Shown here piece after piece: positions 1 to 8,507 of a stretch of DNA of 64,000 bases. The notes under the pieces were generated by a model. That model saw nothing but the letters and a program-made list of their open reading frames with translations, did not search any database and was not told the origin of the DNA. The first letter of the stretch is position 1; each line of letters starts with the position of its first letter. The stretch comes from Streptomyces flaveolus (lineage in GTDB: Bacteria > Actinomycetota > Actinomycetes > Streptomycetales > Streptomycetaceae). The stretch is taken from NCBI RefSeq assembly GCF_014648815.1, contig NZ_BMRV01000011.1, positions 62,001 through 126,000 of the forward strand. Reading direction: 5' to 3'. The position numbers and the translations under genes are program-made.

Positions 1-492
1 GTCGAGCATCGTGTCGTTGTGGCCGTCGGACGACTCCAGCTCCACGGAGAGGCAGTGCGCGACGACCTCGTCGCCGGGCTGCCAGGCGTTGACGCCCGGG
101 CCGGTGCGCAGGACGACGCCGGCCAGGTCGGAGCCGATGATGTGGTACGGCAGGTCGTGGCGCTTGGCGAGCTCGCTGGTGCGGCCGTACCGCTCCAGGA
201 AGCCGAACGTCGACAGCGGCTCGAAGATCGAGGTCCACACCGAGTTGTAGTTGACCGAGGAGGCCATGACGGCCACCAGGGCCTCGCCCGGGCCCAGCTC
301 GGGCAGGGGCACCTCGTCGAGGTGGATCGACTTGCGCGGGTCCTTGGCGCGGGTCTCCATGCCCGCGAACATCTCGGTCTCGTCCTTGTGCACGGTGATC
401 GCGCGGTACGACTCGGGGAGCGGCAGCGCGGCGATGTCGGCCGGCGTGGATTCGGGCGACTGGATCGCGTCCAGGATGTCCTTCACGGTCAC
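1..492 (-). CDS. ccr: Crotonyl-CoA carboxylase/reductase, N-terminal part (runs off the left edge)
   Basis: This enzyme converts crotonyl-CoA, CO2 and NADPH to ethylmalonyl-CoA, an extender unit and the key step of the ethylmalonyl-CoA pathway. The 164 residues in the window include the family's N-terminal MDR-type region, with segments such as AITVHKDETEMFAGM, SSVNYNSVWTSIFEPLSTF, YHIIGSDLAGVV and WQPGDEVVAHC. The C-terminal nucleotide-binding part lies outside the window. The start is GTG at 492 because a GGAGG lies about 7 bases upstream; a second in-frame GTG at 486 is too far from it. The neighbours upstream on the same strand are a TetR regulator and a 3-hydroxyacyl-CoA dehydrogenase that would make its substrate precursor. 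Two strong dyads precede it. The family is certain; its physiological partner reactions are inferred. Confidence 0.93.
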   Translation of the reverse strand, partial: MTVKDILDAIQSPESTPADIAALPLPESYRAITVHKDETEMFAGMETRAKDPRKSIHLDEVPLPELGPGEALVAVMASSVNYNSVWTSIFEPLSTFGFLERYGRTSELAKRHDLPYHIIGSDLAGVVLRTGPGVNAWQPGDEVVAHCLSVELESSDGHNDTMLD

Positions 493-767
493 GGTGTTGC
501 CTCCGGCGGTGAGCGCCCTGAGGGAGGGGCGCTGAGGGGTACGTCGGTGCTAGCAGAGGGTTGGTGAAAGTGCCTGTGACGCAGGCGCCGGGCGCGCAGG
601 GGATGAGTGCGGGGACAGCCCGGACACCTTCAACGTATGACACCGCGTGTCACCCCGCAAGGCACTGAGTGCCAGAAACTGCACTCAGATGAAATCTTTA
701 CGCAACATATGAGCGATGATCGATCGAATGGGGTCTCGCACGGGGTGAAAAAGGGGCGTTGACATGC
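493..767 (-). promoter_or_regulatory. ccr upstream region with two operator-like dyads
   Basis: This non-coding stretch between the TetR terminator and ccr holds two clear symmetric elements. One is TGACAC-CGC-GTGTCA at 638-652. The other is CTGAGTGC-N8-GCACTCAG at 665-688, an 8+8 perfect inverted repeat that also contains the overlapping palindrome GGCACT-G-AGTGCC at 661-673. They are 13 bases apart and 146-196 bases upstream of the ccr start. The size and symmetry fit TetR-type operators and the adjacent TetR gene is a candidate binder, but that is inference. The AT-richer stretch around 690-725 may hold the promoter. Confidence 0.5.
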
Positions 768-794
768 AAAAACGGCCACCCGATGGGTGGCCGT
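768..794 (-). terminator. Rho-independent terminator after the TetR gene
   Basis: A perfect 10-bp stem, ACGGCCACCC / GGGTGGCCGT, with a 3-base loop lies at 772-794. On the minus strand it is followed by a run of five T. It lies 20 bases past the TetR stop, which separates that transcript from ccr. Confidence 0.85.
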
Positions 795-814
795 CGTCAC
801 AGGGGAAAAGTCGG

Positions 815-1627
815 TCAGCGCTCCTTGAGCGCCTGCTCGATGGTGCGCATGATCTCGTGCAGCGGGGCGTCGGTGCGGGCGACCGTCACCAGCACCTCGC
901 CCTCCACGGAGACCGCGGAGGAGGCCGGCCGCGAGGACGCCGTGCTGCGCCCGGCGCCGATGCCCGTGCCGAACGTCTTGCGCACGATCGCGAAGGCGTG
1001 GTCGAGCTGCGCCTCCACGTCGCCCTGCCCGCCCGCCCGCAGCCAGCGCCGCAGCACGTGGTTGTGGGCGGTGACCACGGCGGACGCGGCGACCTCCGCC
1101 AGCAGCGGGTCGTCGTTGGCGTCGTCGTCGTGCGCGTGCTCGTCGAAGTGGCCGAGCAGATACCGGGTGAAGAGGCGCTCGTAGCGGGCCACCGACGCGA
1201 TCTCCGCCTCGCGCAGGGTGGGCACCTCGCGCGTGAGCTTGTAGCGGGCGACCGAGATCTCCGGCCGGGCCGCGTACATCTTCATGACTTCCTTGATGCC
1301 GCGGCACACGGTGTCGAGCGGATGCTCGTGCGCGGGCGCCGCGTTGAGCACGGCCTCGGCGCGGACCAGGGTGTCGTCGTGGTCCGGGAAGATCGCTTCT
1401 TCCTTGGAGCGGAAGTGACGGAAGAACGTGCGGCGTGCGACGCCGGCCGCGGCCGCGATCTCGTCGACGGTGGTCGCCTCGTACCCCTTGGTCGCGAACA
1501 GCTCCATCGCCGCGGCCGCCAGCTCCCGGCGCATTTTGAGCCGCTGGGCGGCGGCTCGGCTGCCGGCCGCGCTCTCCGGCGCGTCGGGCGCAGCTGGTGT
1601 ACGTGAGGACTTGGCGGGCTGGGACAT
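815..1627 (-). CDS. TetR-family transcriptional regulator
   Basis: DNA-binding regulator of 270 residues. After a 30-residue Ala/Ser-rich leader, the HTH is seen as LAAAAMELFATKGYEATTVDE through AAGVARRTFFRHFRSKEEA (about residues 36-75), typical of TetR. The rest is the helical ligand domain, longer than the usual 190-220 residues because of an Asp/His-rich insert and a C-terminal tail. I start it at ATG 1627; an in-frame ATG at 1645 is an alternative. Directly upstream is TGCGCA-N6-TGCGCA at 1647-1664, a plausible autoregulatory operator. It lies between ccr and a 3-hydroxyacyl-CoA dehydrogenase, so control of acyl-CoA metabolism is a reasonable guess. The ligand is unknown. Confidence 0.88.
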   Translation of the reverse strand: MSQPAKSSRTPAAPDAPESAAGSRAAAQRLKMRRELAAAAMELFATKGYEATTVDEIAAAAGVARRTFFRHFRSKEEAIFPDHDDTLVRAEAVLNAAPAHEHPLDTVCRGIKEVMKMYAARPEISVARYKLTREVPTLREAEIASVARYERLFTRYLLGHFDEHAHDDDANDDPLLAEVAASAVVTAHNHVLRRWLRAGGQGDVEAQLDHAFAIVRKTFGTGIGAGRSTASSRPASSAVSVEGEVLVTVARTDAPLHEIMRTIEQALKER

Positions 1628-1646
1628 GACCCGAACGTACTGCATG

Positions 1647-1664
1647 TGCGCAGATTGATGCGCA
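1647..1664 (-). promoter_or_regulatory. Possible autoregulatory operator of the TetR gene
   Basis: TGCGCA-GATTGA-TGCGCA sits 20 bases upstream of the chosen TetR start. Each half is itself a palindrome, so the element reads as both direct and inverted repeat. Position and symmetry are seen; function is inferred. Confidence 0.4.
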
Positions 1665-1766
1665 TGACCGGGGATTCCCCCGCCCGCGAAGGGCGGGGGA
1701 GACCCGGCCGGATCGAGCAGTCCGCCCCAGTCCTCCTCGGACCGGAACCAGTCGCCGGGACCCGGC

Positions 1767-3572
1767 TCAGCGGCGGGCATATTCGCGGAAGCCGCGACCC
1801 GTCTTGCGGCCGAGGCAGCCGGCGGCCACCAGGTGCTCGAGCAGGGGCGCCGGGGCCAGCCCCGGGTCGCGGAACTCGCGGTGCAGCACCTTCTCGATGG
1901 CCAGCGACACGTCCAGCCCGACCACGTCCAGCAGCTCGAACGGGCCCATCGGATAGCCGCCGCCCAGCTTCATCGCCGCGTCGATGTCGTCGAGCGTCGC
2001 GTAGTGCTCCTGCACCATCTTGACCGCGTTGTTGAGGTACGGGAACAGCAGCGCGTTCACGATGAACCCGGCCCGGTCGCCGCAGTCCACGGCGTGCTTG
2101 CGGACCTTGGCGCAGACCTCGCGGACGGTGGCGTGCACGTCGTCCGCCGTCAGCACCGTACGGACCACCTCGACCAGCTTCATGGCCGGCGCCGGATTGA
2201 AGAAGTGCATGCCGATCACGTCCTGCGGGCGCGAGGTGGCGCGGGCGCAGGCGACGACGGGCAGGGACGAGGTGGTGGTGGCCAGCACCGCGCCGGGCTT
2301 GCAGACCTTGTCCAGCGTGGCGAACAGCTGCCGCTTGACCTCCAGGTCCTCCGCGACCGCCTCCACGGCCAGCTCGACGTCGGCGAAGTCGTCGTACGTC
2401 CCCGTCGGCGTGATCCGCTCCAGCGTCTCGGCGGCGGCCTCGGCGGTGAGCCTGCCCTTGTCGACGCTGCGCGCCAGGGACTTGCCGATGCGGGCCTTGG
2501 CCGTCTGCGCCTTCTCCGCACTGCGGGCGGCGAGGACGACCTCGTACCCGGCCTTGGCGAACACCTCCGCGATGCCGGACGCCATGGTGCCCGAGCCCGC
2601 GACGCCCACGGAGCGCACGGTACGGCCGGCGACGGGACTGCCGCTCGCGCGCGGGGTCAGGGCGTCCGGCACGACGGCCGCGCTGCCGGGCGCCTCGTAG
2701 GTGTAGAAGCCGCGTCCCGCCTTGCGGCCGGTCAGACCCGCCTCGCTGAGCTGCTTCAGGATGGGCGCGGGGGCGTGCAGACGGTCGTGGGAGGCGGAGT
2801 ACATGGCCTCCAGGACCGTACGCGCGGTGTCCACGCCGATCAGGTCCAGCAGCGCCAGCGGACCCATCGGCAGCCCGCAGCCGAGCCGCATCGCGGCGTC
2901 GATGTCCTCGCGGGAGGCGTAGTTCGCCTCGTACATCGCCGCGGCCTGGTTGAGGTACCCGAACAGCAGCCCGTCGGCCACGAAACCGGGCCGGTCGCCC
3001 ACCGCGACGGGCTCCTTGCCGAGGTCCAGGGCGAGGTCGGTGACCGCCGCGACGGCGGCCGGCGCGGTCAGCACGGAGGAGACGACCTCCACCAGCTTCA
3101 TCGCCGGGGCCGGGTTGAAGAAGTGCAGGCCCAGCACCCGCTCCGGACGGGCCGAGTCCGCGGCCAGCCGGGTCACCGACAGCGCGTTGGTGCCGGTCGC
3201 CAGGATCGTCCCGGGGCGCACGATCCCGTCCAGTTCCCGGAAGATCTGCTGCTTGATCTCGTACGACTCCGGTGCCACCTCGATGACGAGGTCGGCGTCG
3301 GCCGCGGCCCGCAGGTCGGTGGCGGTGCGGACCCGGGCGAGGGCGTCGGCGCGCTCCCGCTCGGTCAGGCGCCCGCGCTCCACGGCACGGGCGGTGGACG
3401 CCTCCAGCGCGGCGACAGCCGTCGCGGCCTGCGCCTCGCTGATGTCGATGCCGACCACGTCACGGCCGGCCCGGGCCAGGACCTCGGCGATACCGGTGCC
3501 CATCGTGCCGAGGCCGACGACGGCGACGGTGCGGAGCGGGGACAGAGGGGTGTCGGACTGGGGAGTGGCCAT
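1767..3572 (-). CDS. Tandem 3-hydroxyacyl-CoA (3-hydroxybutyryl-CoA) dehydrogenase
   Basis: NAD(P)-dependent oxidation/reduction at C3 of short acyl-CoAs. The 601-residue protein is two copies of the usual ~290-residue enzyme fused head to tail. Each has a Rossmann start (VGLGTMGTGIAEVLARAG near residue 17; VAGSGTMASGIAEVFAKAG near 305) and a helical C-terminal domain (GFVADGLLFGYLNQAA; GFIVNALLFPYLNNAV), plus a HFFNPAPAMKLVEVV segment in both halves. Both copies look intact, so this is a genuine didomain enzyme. The start ATG at 3572 has AGGAG 8 bases upstream; upstream in-frame codons lack this. With ccr nearby, the likely job is acetoacetyl-CoA/3-hydroxybutyryl-CoA interconversion feeding crotonyl-CoA. 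Confidence 0.9.
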   Translation of the reverse strand: MATPQSDTPLSPLRTVAVVGLGTMGTGIAEVLARAGRDVVGIDISEAQAATAVAALEASTARAVERGRLTERERADALARVRTATDLRAAADADLVIEVAPESYEIKQQIFRELDGIVRPGTILATGTNALSVTRLAADSARPERVLGLHFFNPAPAMKLVEVVSSVLTAPAAVAAVTDLALDLGKEPVAVGDRPGFVADGLLFGYLNQAAAMYEANYASREDIDAAMRLGCGLPMGPLALLDLIGVDTARTVLEAMYSASHDRLHAPAPILKQLSEAGLTGRKAGRGFYTYEAPGSAAVVPDALTPRASGSPVAGRTVRSVGVAGSGTMASGIAEVFAKAGYEVVLAARSAEKAQTAKARIGKSLARSVDKGRLTAEAAAETLERITPTGTYDDFADVELAVEAVAEDLEVKRQLFATLDKVCKPGAVLATTTSSLPVVACARATSRPQDVIGMHFFNPAPAMKLVEVVRTVLTADDVHATVREVCAKVRKHAVDCGDRAGFIVNALLFPYLNNAVKMVQEHYATLDDIDAAMKLGGGYPMGPFELLDVVGLDVSLAIEKVLHREFRDPGLAPAPLLEHLVAAGCLGRKTGRGFREYARR

Positions 3573-3947
3573 CGCGGGACTCCTGGAATGAGGGTGACGA
3601 CGGAACGCCCGGGTGCGCCGAGGGGCGCACCGGGTGCGTACGGAGAGGAGTGCGGGTGTTGCCGGGCTGCATGCGCACACGCCCGGTGCCGTCCGCAGGG
3701 CGTGCACACGCCCGGGCGGCGGCGGGGTCCGACCGGCCCTGTCCCGAGGCCGGGTCGCACTGCGGTGCCCGAGGCACCGAACCTGCTGATCTGCTCTCAC
3801 GAAGGCTGCGTCACCAAACCGTCGTGAGGAGTGCTGCGAGTGGGTGACCCGCTCGTCTGAGATTAACTCGCGGGTAACGAGCGCGCCAGCCCCCGGTGTT
3901 CGTGATGTAGGTCCCACGTGGCGTGTGACCCGCCTAACCTCGGAGTC
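3573..3947. other. Divergent intergenic region, no gene seen
   Basis: This 375-base gap separates the dehydrogenase (leftward) and the HEAT protein (rightward). It should hold promoters for both. I see no convincing small gene, terminator or strong dyad; the open frames here lack ribosome sites. Confidence 0.6.
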
Positions 3948-4541
3948 ATGGACGAAGAGTTGCGATCGCTCACGGAGCGCTTACGGGCCGAGGCGGCCGC
4001 CTCCGGCACGCCGGACGCCGTGGCTGCGTGCGACCGGCTCGCCGAGACCGGGGACCACGACGCACTGGCCGCGGTGCTCACCGAGCCCGGCCGGCCGCTG
4101 TGGGCCCGCGAGCTGGCCGCGTTCCGGCTCGGGGTGGCCGGGGACCGGCGGGCCTTCGAGTCCCTGGTGCTGCTCCTCAACCACCGCGACCCACCGCGCT
4201 GCGCCTCGGCCGCCCACGCCCTCGCCCGGCTCGGCGACCCGCGCACCGCCCGCGCCGCCGCCGCCCTCGCCACCAACGAACTGCGCGTCGCCTACGCACT
4301 GCAACCGGTGCGCCTGCTGGTCGAGCTGCGCGCCCCGGAGGCGGTGCCCGCGCTGATCACCACCCTGGGGCGCCGGCTGCGCCCGCACGACCCGTACCGG
4401 CGCGTGGCGCTCGCCTGTGTCGAGGGCCTCGGCTCGCTCGGCGACGAACGGGCCGCGCCCGTGCTGAAGGACGCCCTCGCCCACCCGGCGCTGGCCGAGG
4501 CGGCGGTGCGGGCGCTGGCGCGGATCCCGGGTCGGCGGTGA
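3948..4541 (+). CDS. HEAT-repeat protein with a TTA (bldA) codon
   Basis: A 197-residue all-helical repeat protein. Segments such as RPLWARELAAFRLGVAGD, CASAAHALARLGDPRTARA, RVALACVEGLGSLGDERAA and LAEAAVRALARIPG recur about every 30 residues, as in HEAT/PBS-lyase repeats used for protein-protein contact; no catalytic motif is visible. The start ATG 3948 is placed after a GGAG-like site; the upstream in-frame ATG at 3918 has none. Codon 12 is TTA (3981-3983). This codon is very rare in Streptomyces and is read by the bldA tRNA, so translation may be limited to late growth. It stands alone, divergent from the dehydrogenase and convergent with the next gene. Specific role unknown. Confidence 0.8.
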   Translation: MDEELRSLTERLRAEAAASGTPDAVAACDRLAETGDHDALAAVLTEPGRPLWARELAAFRLGVAGDRRAFESLVLLLNHRDPPRCASAAHALARLGDPRTARAAAALATNELRVAYALQPVRLLVELRAPEAVPALITTLGRRLRPHDPYRRVALACVEGLGSLGDERAAPVLKDALAHPALAEAAVRALARIPGRR

Positions 4542-4562
4542 GCCGCCGGCCGGTACGCTCCG

Positions 4563-5090
4563 TCAGCCGGTGAGCGGCCTGGCGTACCGCACCTCGGGCA
4601 CCGGGACGCCGTCCACGTCGGACGACTCCACGGCGCCGTCGGCGTGGAAACCGGCCCGCTCGTAGAAACGCCGGGCGCGGGCGTTGCCCTCGAGCACCCA
4701 CAGCAGCATCCGCGGATGCCCGGCGGCTGCGCACCGGCCTGCCGACTCCCGCAGCAGGGCCTGTCCGACACCGCCGCCGAAACGGCCGGTGTCGACGTAG
4801 AGCGCGTACAACTCGGCGTCCACCGTGCGCAGTTCGCCCTCCCGGTACGGCCCGTGGCAGGCCCAGCCGACGACGTCGCCGGCGTCGTCCTCCGCGACCA
4901 GGTTCACCAGGCCGGCCGGTGCCCGGGTGAAGAGGGCGCGGCGCCGCTCGGCGTCCTCGGTGACGCTGAGTCCGTCGAGGTACGGCTGCGGCATCAGGCC
5001 CCGGTAGGCCGACTGCCAGCCCCGGACGCGGATCTCGGCCACGCGGTCGCAGTCGGCGAGCGTCATCTCCCGCACGCGCGGCCCGCTCAC
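4563..5090 (-). CDS. GNAT-family N-acetyltransferase
   Basis: A 175-residue acetyl-CoA-dependent N-acetyltransferase of unknown substrate. It shows the N-terminal VREMTLADCDRVAEIRVRGW strand-helix and the acetyl-CoA-binding turn as GRFGGGVGQALLRE (around residues 107-120; the family consensus is Q/RxxGxG/A). The C-terminal NARARRFYERAGFHADG segment is diagnostic of the fold. Its start overlaps the stop of the upstream RidA gene by 4 bases (ATGA-type), so the two are translationally coupled. Confidence 0.85.
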   Translation of the reverse strand: MSGPRVREMTLADCDRVAEIRVRGWQSAYRGLMPQPYLDGLSVTEDAERRRALFTRAPAGLVNLVAEDDAGDVVGWACHGPYREGELRTVDAELYALYVDTGRFGGGVGQALLRESAGRCAAAGHPRMLLWVLEGNARARRFYERAGFHADGAVESSDVDGVPVPEVRYARPLTG

Positions 5091-5485
5091 GGGGCCACGA
5101 CCGCGAACGCCTCGATCTCCATCAGGAACTCGGGACGCACCAGCGAGGCGACCTGCACCGCCGAGGCGGCCGGCAGCCGGTCGTCGGGTATGTGCTCGGC
5201 GCGCGCCGCGCGGATCGCGGGCATGTGCGCCATGTCCGTGACGAAGAAGGTCAGCTTCACCACGTCGTCGAAGCCGGCGCCGGCCGCGGACAGGCAGCGC
5301 CGCAGGTTCTCGAAGACCTGCCGGGCCTGCGCCGCCGCGTCGCCCTCACCGACGAGCGTGCCGTGCTCGTCCAGCGCGAGCTGGCCGGAGACGGCCACGA
5401 ACCGCCCCGTACCGAGGACGACGTGGCTGTACTGGGCGGCGGGGGCGACCCCGTCGGGGGCGGCGATCCTGGTCAGCTCACTCAT
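5087..5485 (-). CDS. RidA/YjgF-family protein
   Basis: A 132-residue member of the RidA family, small trimeric enzymes that hydrolyse reactive enamine/imine intermediates. Seen: VAVSGQLALDEHGTLVGEGD, QARQVFENLRRCLSAAGAGF and VVKLTFFVTDMA, and a C-terminal FLMEIEAFAVVAP where family members carry the conserved Glu. The Arg of the active-site pocket is less obvious, so deaminase activity is not assured. I start at ATG 5485 (GGGGG just upstream); an in-frame ATG at 5503 would add six residues. Coupled to the following GNAT gene. Confidence 0.85.
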   Translation of the reverse strand: MSELTRIAAPDGVAPAAQYSHVVLGTGRFVAVSGQLALDEHGTLVGEGDAAAQARQVFENLRRCLSAAGAGFDDVVKLTFFVTDMAHMPAIRAARAEHIPDDRLPAASAVQVASLVRPEFLMEIEAFAVVAP

Positions 5486-5553
5486 GCCCCCATGGTGGAC
5501 CATGGCACCGACAACGCCCCCGACGGCCCGTCAGGCGCCGGGAGCGTTCGGCG

Positions 5554-7131
5554 TCAGCCCCGGAAGCCGAGCAGGCCGTGCAGCGTGGAGCCGCGCGAGG
5601 ACGTCGACGCCGCCTTGGACTCCAGCGGTTCCGGGTCGGGCAGCGTCGCGCACACGGCGTCGGCCTCACCGGTGCCGCGCGGCACGGTGCCGTCGGCCAG
5701 ATAGGCGGCCAGGTGCTCGTCCAGGCAGGCGTTCCCGCTCAGCGTGATGCCGTGGTTGCCGCCGCCCTGCTCGACGACCAGGCTGGAGTCGCCCAGCAGC
5801 CGGTGCACCGCGACGCCGCCCTCGTACGGGGTGGCCGCGTCACCCGTGGCCTGGAACAGCAGCGCGGGCGGCAGCTGCTGGTTCGCCACGTTCACCGGCT
5901 GCCGCGCGGCCGTCGGCCAGAAGGCGCACGGTGCGTTGTACCAGGCGTTGTTCCAGGTCATGAAGGGCGCCTTCTCGTACGCGTCCCAGTTGTCCTCGCG
6001 CCACTCGTCCCAGTCGCGCGGCCAGCCGGCGTCGCGGCACTGCACCGAGGTGTAGACGCTGTAGCCGTTGTCGCCCGAGGCGTCCAGCGCGCCGAAGTTC
6101 TCGTACGCCTCGACGAGCGGGGCGGTCTTTCCGTCGTTCACGTACGCCGCGAACGCCTCCGCCAGGTAGGGCCAGTAGCCGTTGTAGTAGCCGCCCGGCA
6201 GGAAGGTGTCCTCCAGCTCCGCGGCACCCACCGTGCCACCGGCGGGGTTCTTCGCGAGCGCCGCCCGCATCGCGTACCACGCCGCCTCGATCCGCTCCGG
6301 GTCGGTACCGAGCCCGTACGTCGTGTCGTACTTCGCGATCCAGGCCATGAAGGCGCGGTGGCGGTCGTCGAAGGCGTGGTCCTGGTCGAGGTTGGCGCGG
6401 TACCACACGTCGGTCGGGTCGACGACCGAGTCCAGGGCCAGGCGCCGCACCCGCTGGGGGTAGAGCTTGCCGTAGACGGCGCCCAGGTAGGTGCCGTAGG
6501 AGTAGCCGAAGTAGTTGATCTTCTCCGAGCCGAGTGCCCCGCGGATCGCGTCCATGTCCCGCACGGCGCTGACGGTGTCGATGTGGGGCAGGACCTCCGC
6601 GTACTTCCTGCCGCAGGCCTCCGCGAAGGACTTCGCGCGCGTGAGGTTGGCCTGCTCGACGGCCGGCGTGGCCGGCAGGGTGTCGGGGCGCACCGCGGAG
6701 AAGTGGCCCGGTCGGCAGTCCAGGGCCGGCTCGCTCTTGCCGACACCCCTCGGGTCGAAGCCGATGACGTCGTACTGGGCGGCCACCTTCCTGGGCAGCG
6801 AGGACGCCACGAACCCGGCGAGTGTCAGACCGCTGCCGCCGGGACCGCCCGGGTTGACCAGCAGCGGGCCCTGGTACGTCTCGGCGGTGTGCGGGACGCG
6901 GGACAGGGCCAGGGTGATCCGCTTCCCGGCCGGGCGGGCGTGGTCGAGCGGCACCGTGAGCGACCCGCACTGCAGCGTCGGATAGTCGTCCGTCCCGCAC
7001 TTCTTCCAGTCGATCCCGGCGGCGCGCGGGGCGCCCGCGGGCAGCGGGGCGCCGGCCTCGGCGGGGACGGCCGTGACGGCACCGGCCGCGATGACGGCGG
7101 CGCCGCACAGCACGGCTGCGCGTTGTCTCAT
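5554..7131 (-). CDS. Secreted alpha/beta-hydrolase, tripeptidyl-aminopeptidase (S33) type
   Basis: A 525-residue exported hydrolase expected to cleave N-terminal tripeptides, like the Streptomyces Tap/Slp family. An N-terminal signal peptide (MRQRAAVLCGAAVIAAGAV, then an Ala-rich AEAGAP site) is visible. The oxyanion loop LLVNPGGPGGSG is present, as is the nucleophile elbow GYSYGTYLG with Ser211. The late acid LFQATGDAATPYEG and catalytic His in GGGNHGITL complete the triad. The length matches the family. The start ATG 7131 has GGGAG 5 bases upstream. It stands as a single gene divergent from the AlkD-like gene. The family call is firm; the substrate is inferred. Confidence 0.9.
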   Translation of the reverse strand: MRQRAAVLCGAAVIAAGAVTAVPAEAGAPLPAGAPRAAGIDWKKCGTDDYPTLQCGSLTVPLDHARPAGKRITLALSRVPHTAETYQGPLLVNPGGPGGSGLTLAGFVASSLPRKVAAQYDVIGFDPRGVGKSEPALDCRPGHFSAVRPDTLPATPAVEQANLTRAKSFAEACGRKYAEVLPHIDTVSAVRDMDAIRGALGSEKINYFGYSYGTYLGAVYGKLYPQRVRRLALDSVVDPTDVWYRANLDQDHAFDDRHRAFMAWIAKYDTTYGLGTDPERIEAAWYAMRAALAKNPAGGTVGAAELEDTFLPGGYYNGYWPYLAEAFAAYVNDGKTAPLVEAYENFGALDASGDNGYSVYTSVQCRDAGWPRDWDEWREDNWDAYEKAPFMTWNNAWYNAPCAFWPTAARQPVNVANQQLPPALLFQATGDAATPYEGGVAVHRLLGDSSLVVEQGGGNHGITLSGNACLDEHLAAYLADGTVPRGTGEADAVCATLPDPEPLESKAASTSSRGSTLHGLLGFRG

Positions 7132-7383
7132 GGAGACTCCCAGGACGGAGAGGCTGATGGAGGGCTGCGGTCCGCGCGGGTCACGGTCCTCGCCGCATCG
7201 TCCCGGGAAGCGCCCCCGGAGGAACGCGATCTGTCCGTACGTGACCCGATTGGGCCGCCGGATCCCCCCGAATGCTCTCGACCGGCCGCGAGGCCGGGCC
7301 GGGCGGGCCGGCCGTCGAAGACACGCTCGCCGGACCGCCCGGTCGCTAGGCTGAACCGCGCAGGTGAGGAACAGGAGGCCGAC

Positions 7384-8079
7384 ATGACCCGGACGGCGCC
7401 GACCGGACCGACGGTCGCCGAGGTGACGGCCGAGCTGGCCGCGCTCGAGGACCCGAAGGTGCGCGCGGTCAACGAGCGACACGGCGACGATCACGGCGTG
7501 AACCTCGGCAAGCTGCGCGCCCTCGCGAAGCGGCTGAAGACGCAGCACGAACTCGCGGGCGGGCTCTGGCGGACGGGCGACACCGCGGCCAGGCTCCTGG
7601 CGACCCTGATCTGCCGCCCCAAGGCGTTCGGACGTGACGAGCTGGACGCGATGGTGCGCGAGGCGCGCACACCCAAAGTGCACGACTGGCTCGTGAACCA
7701 CGTGGTGAAGAAGAACCCCCACGCCGAGGACCTGCGCCTGGCCTGGTCCGCCGATCCGGACCCCGTGGTCGCGAGCGCCGGCTGGGCGCTGACCACCGAA
7801 CGCGTGACGAAGAAGCCCGAGGGCCTCGACCTCGCGGGACTGCTCGACGTGATCGAGGCGGAGATGAAGGACGCCCCGGACCGCCTCCAGTGGGCGATGA
7901 ACCACTGCCTGGCCCGCATCGGCATCGACCACGCGGAGTACCGCTCCCGCGCGATCGGCATCGGCGAACGCCTGGAGGTCCTCAAGGACTACCCCACACC
8001 CCCGGGCTGTACGTCCCCGTTCGCTCCCACGTGGATCACGGAAATGGTGCGCCGGCAGGGGGAGGCCTCGTCCGGTTAG
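7384..8079 (+). CDS. AlkD-like DNA alkylation repair protein
   Basis: A 231-residue helical-repeat protein of the AlkD family, DNA glycosylases that remove alkylated purines. Seen: HGVNLGKLRALAKRLKTQHE, a TGDTAARLLATLICRP repeat, LDAMVREARTPKVHDWLVNH and DPDPVVASAGWALTTERV, which are the paired helices that cradle DNA. The C-terminus NHCLARIGIDHAEYRSRAI also fits the family. The start ATG 7384 follows an AGGAGG at ideal distance. No partner gene; divergent from the secreted hydrolase. Catalytic competence cannot be settled without aligning the Asp/Trp/Arg site. Confidence 0.8.
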   Translation: MTRTAPTGPTVAEVTAELAALEDPKVRAVNERHGDDHGVNLGKLRALAKRLKTQHELAGGLWRTGDTAARLLATLICRPKAFGRDELDAMVREARTPKVHDWLVNHVVKKNPHAEDLRLAWSADPDPVVASAGWALTTERVTKKPEGLDLAGLLDVIEAEMKDAPDRLQWAMNHCLARIGIDHAEYRSRAIGIGERLEVLKDYPTPPGCTSPFAPTWITEMVRRQGEASSG

Positions 8080-8164
8080 GCGCCCCGTCGGTTCCCCCGG
8101 TTTTCCTCGCGGCGGACGCGGCGTGGTCCGTACGCTGGGCGCGTCCGCACTACCGGGGAGAGCC

Positions 8165-8347
8165 ATGACAAGTCGGTTCACGGAGTTGGCCGTTGACTGC
8201 CACGATCCGGAGAGACTCGCGTCCTTCTGGTGCGAGGCCCTCGACTTCGAACGGAGCTGGGTGGTCATGTCCGACCCCGAGGGCAACGAGTTCTGCGTGC
8301 TGCGCACACTGGCCCCGCGGAGTCAGGGCGCCCCGGGGGCCGCATGA
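8165..8347 (+). pseudogene. Internally deleted VOC (glyoxalase-like) gene
   Basis: The 60-residue frame joins a typical VOC N-terminus (TELAVDCHDPERLASFWCEA) directly to a VOC C-terminal strand (WVVMSDPEGNEFCVLR). Family members of this subtype are about 120-140 residues, so about half, including the middle beta-alpha-beta-beta-beta unit, is missing. Start ATG 8165. It cannot form the normal metal site. I call it a decayed gene rather than a real small protein, on the basis of the in-frame fusion of two recognisable ends. Confidence 0.6.
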
Positions 8348-8428
8348 CCCGACCGGGGCGAACCCGGCCTTGGTCAGAACGTTCCGGGACGCGGCGTCGT
8401 CGGCGTGCAGCGGCTTCGGCTCGGGCAT
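8340..8428 (-). pseudogene. Fragment of a GNAT acetyltransferase C-terminus
   Basis: On the minus strand the peptide DAASRNVLTKAGFAPVG matches the conserved end of GNAT enzymes (N-x-A-S-x-x-V-L-x-K-x-G-F). There is no acetyl-CoA-binding region upstream, and the frame then runs antisense into the VOC remnant. The two remnants abut, which suggests one deletion event joined the remains of two genes. Confidence 0.45.
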
Positions 8429-8507
8429 GGCCCGGCCGCATGGGATCGCCGGCTGCGGCCGAATCGCAGGACGCGCCGACGGATGCCGGTGATCCGGCCA
8501 CCTGACC

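Noticed and set aside
665..688. CIRCE (HrcA) heat-shock element
   Set aside because: The half-sites are in reverse order (GAGTGC-N-GCACTC rather than GCACTC-N9-GAGTGC) and the downstream gene is ccr, not a chaperone.
1833..3827. A 664-codon plus-strand frame opposite the tandem 3-hydroxyacyl-CoA dehydrogenase
   Set aside because: The minus strand has two full dehydrogenase copies. The plus frame is antisense composition only.
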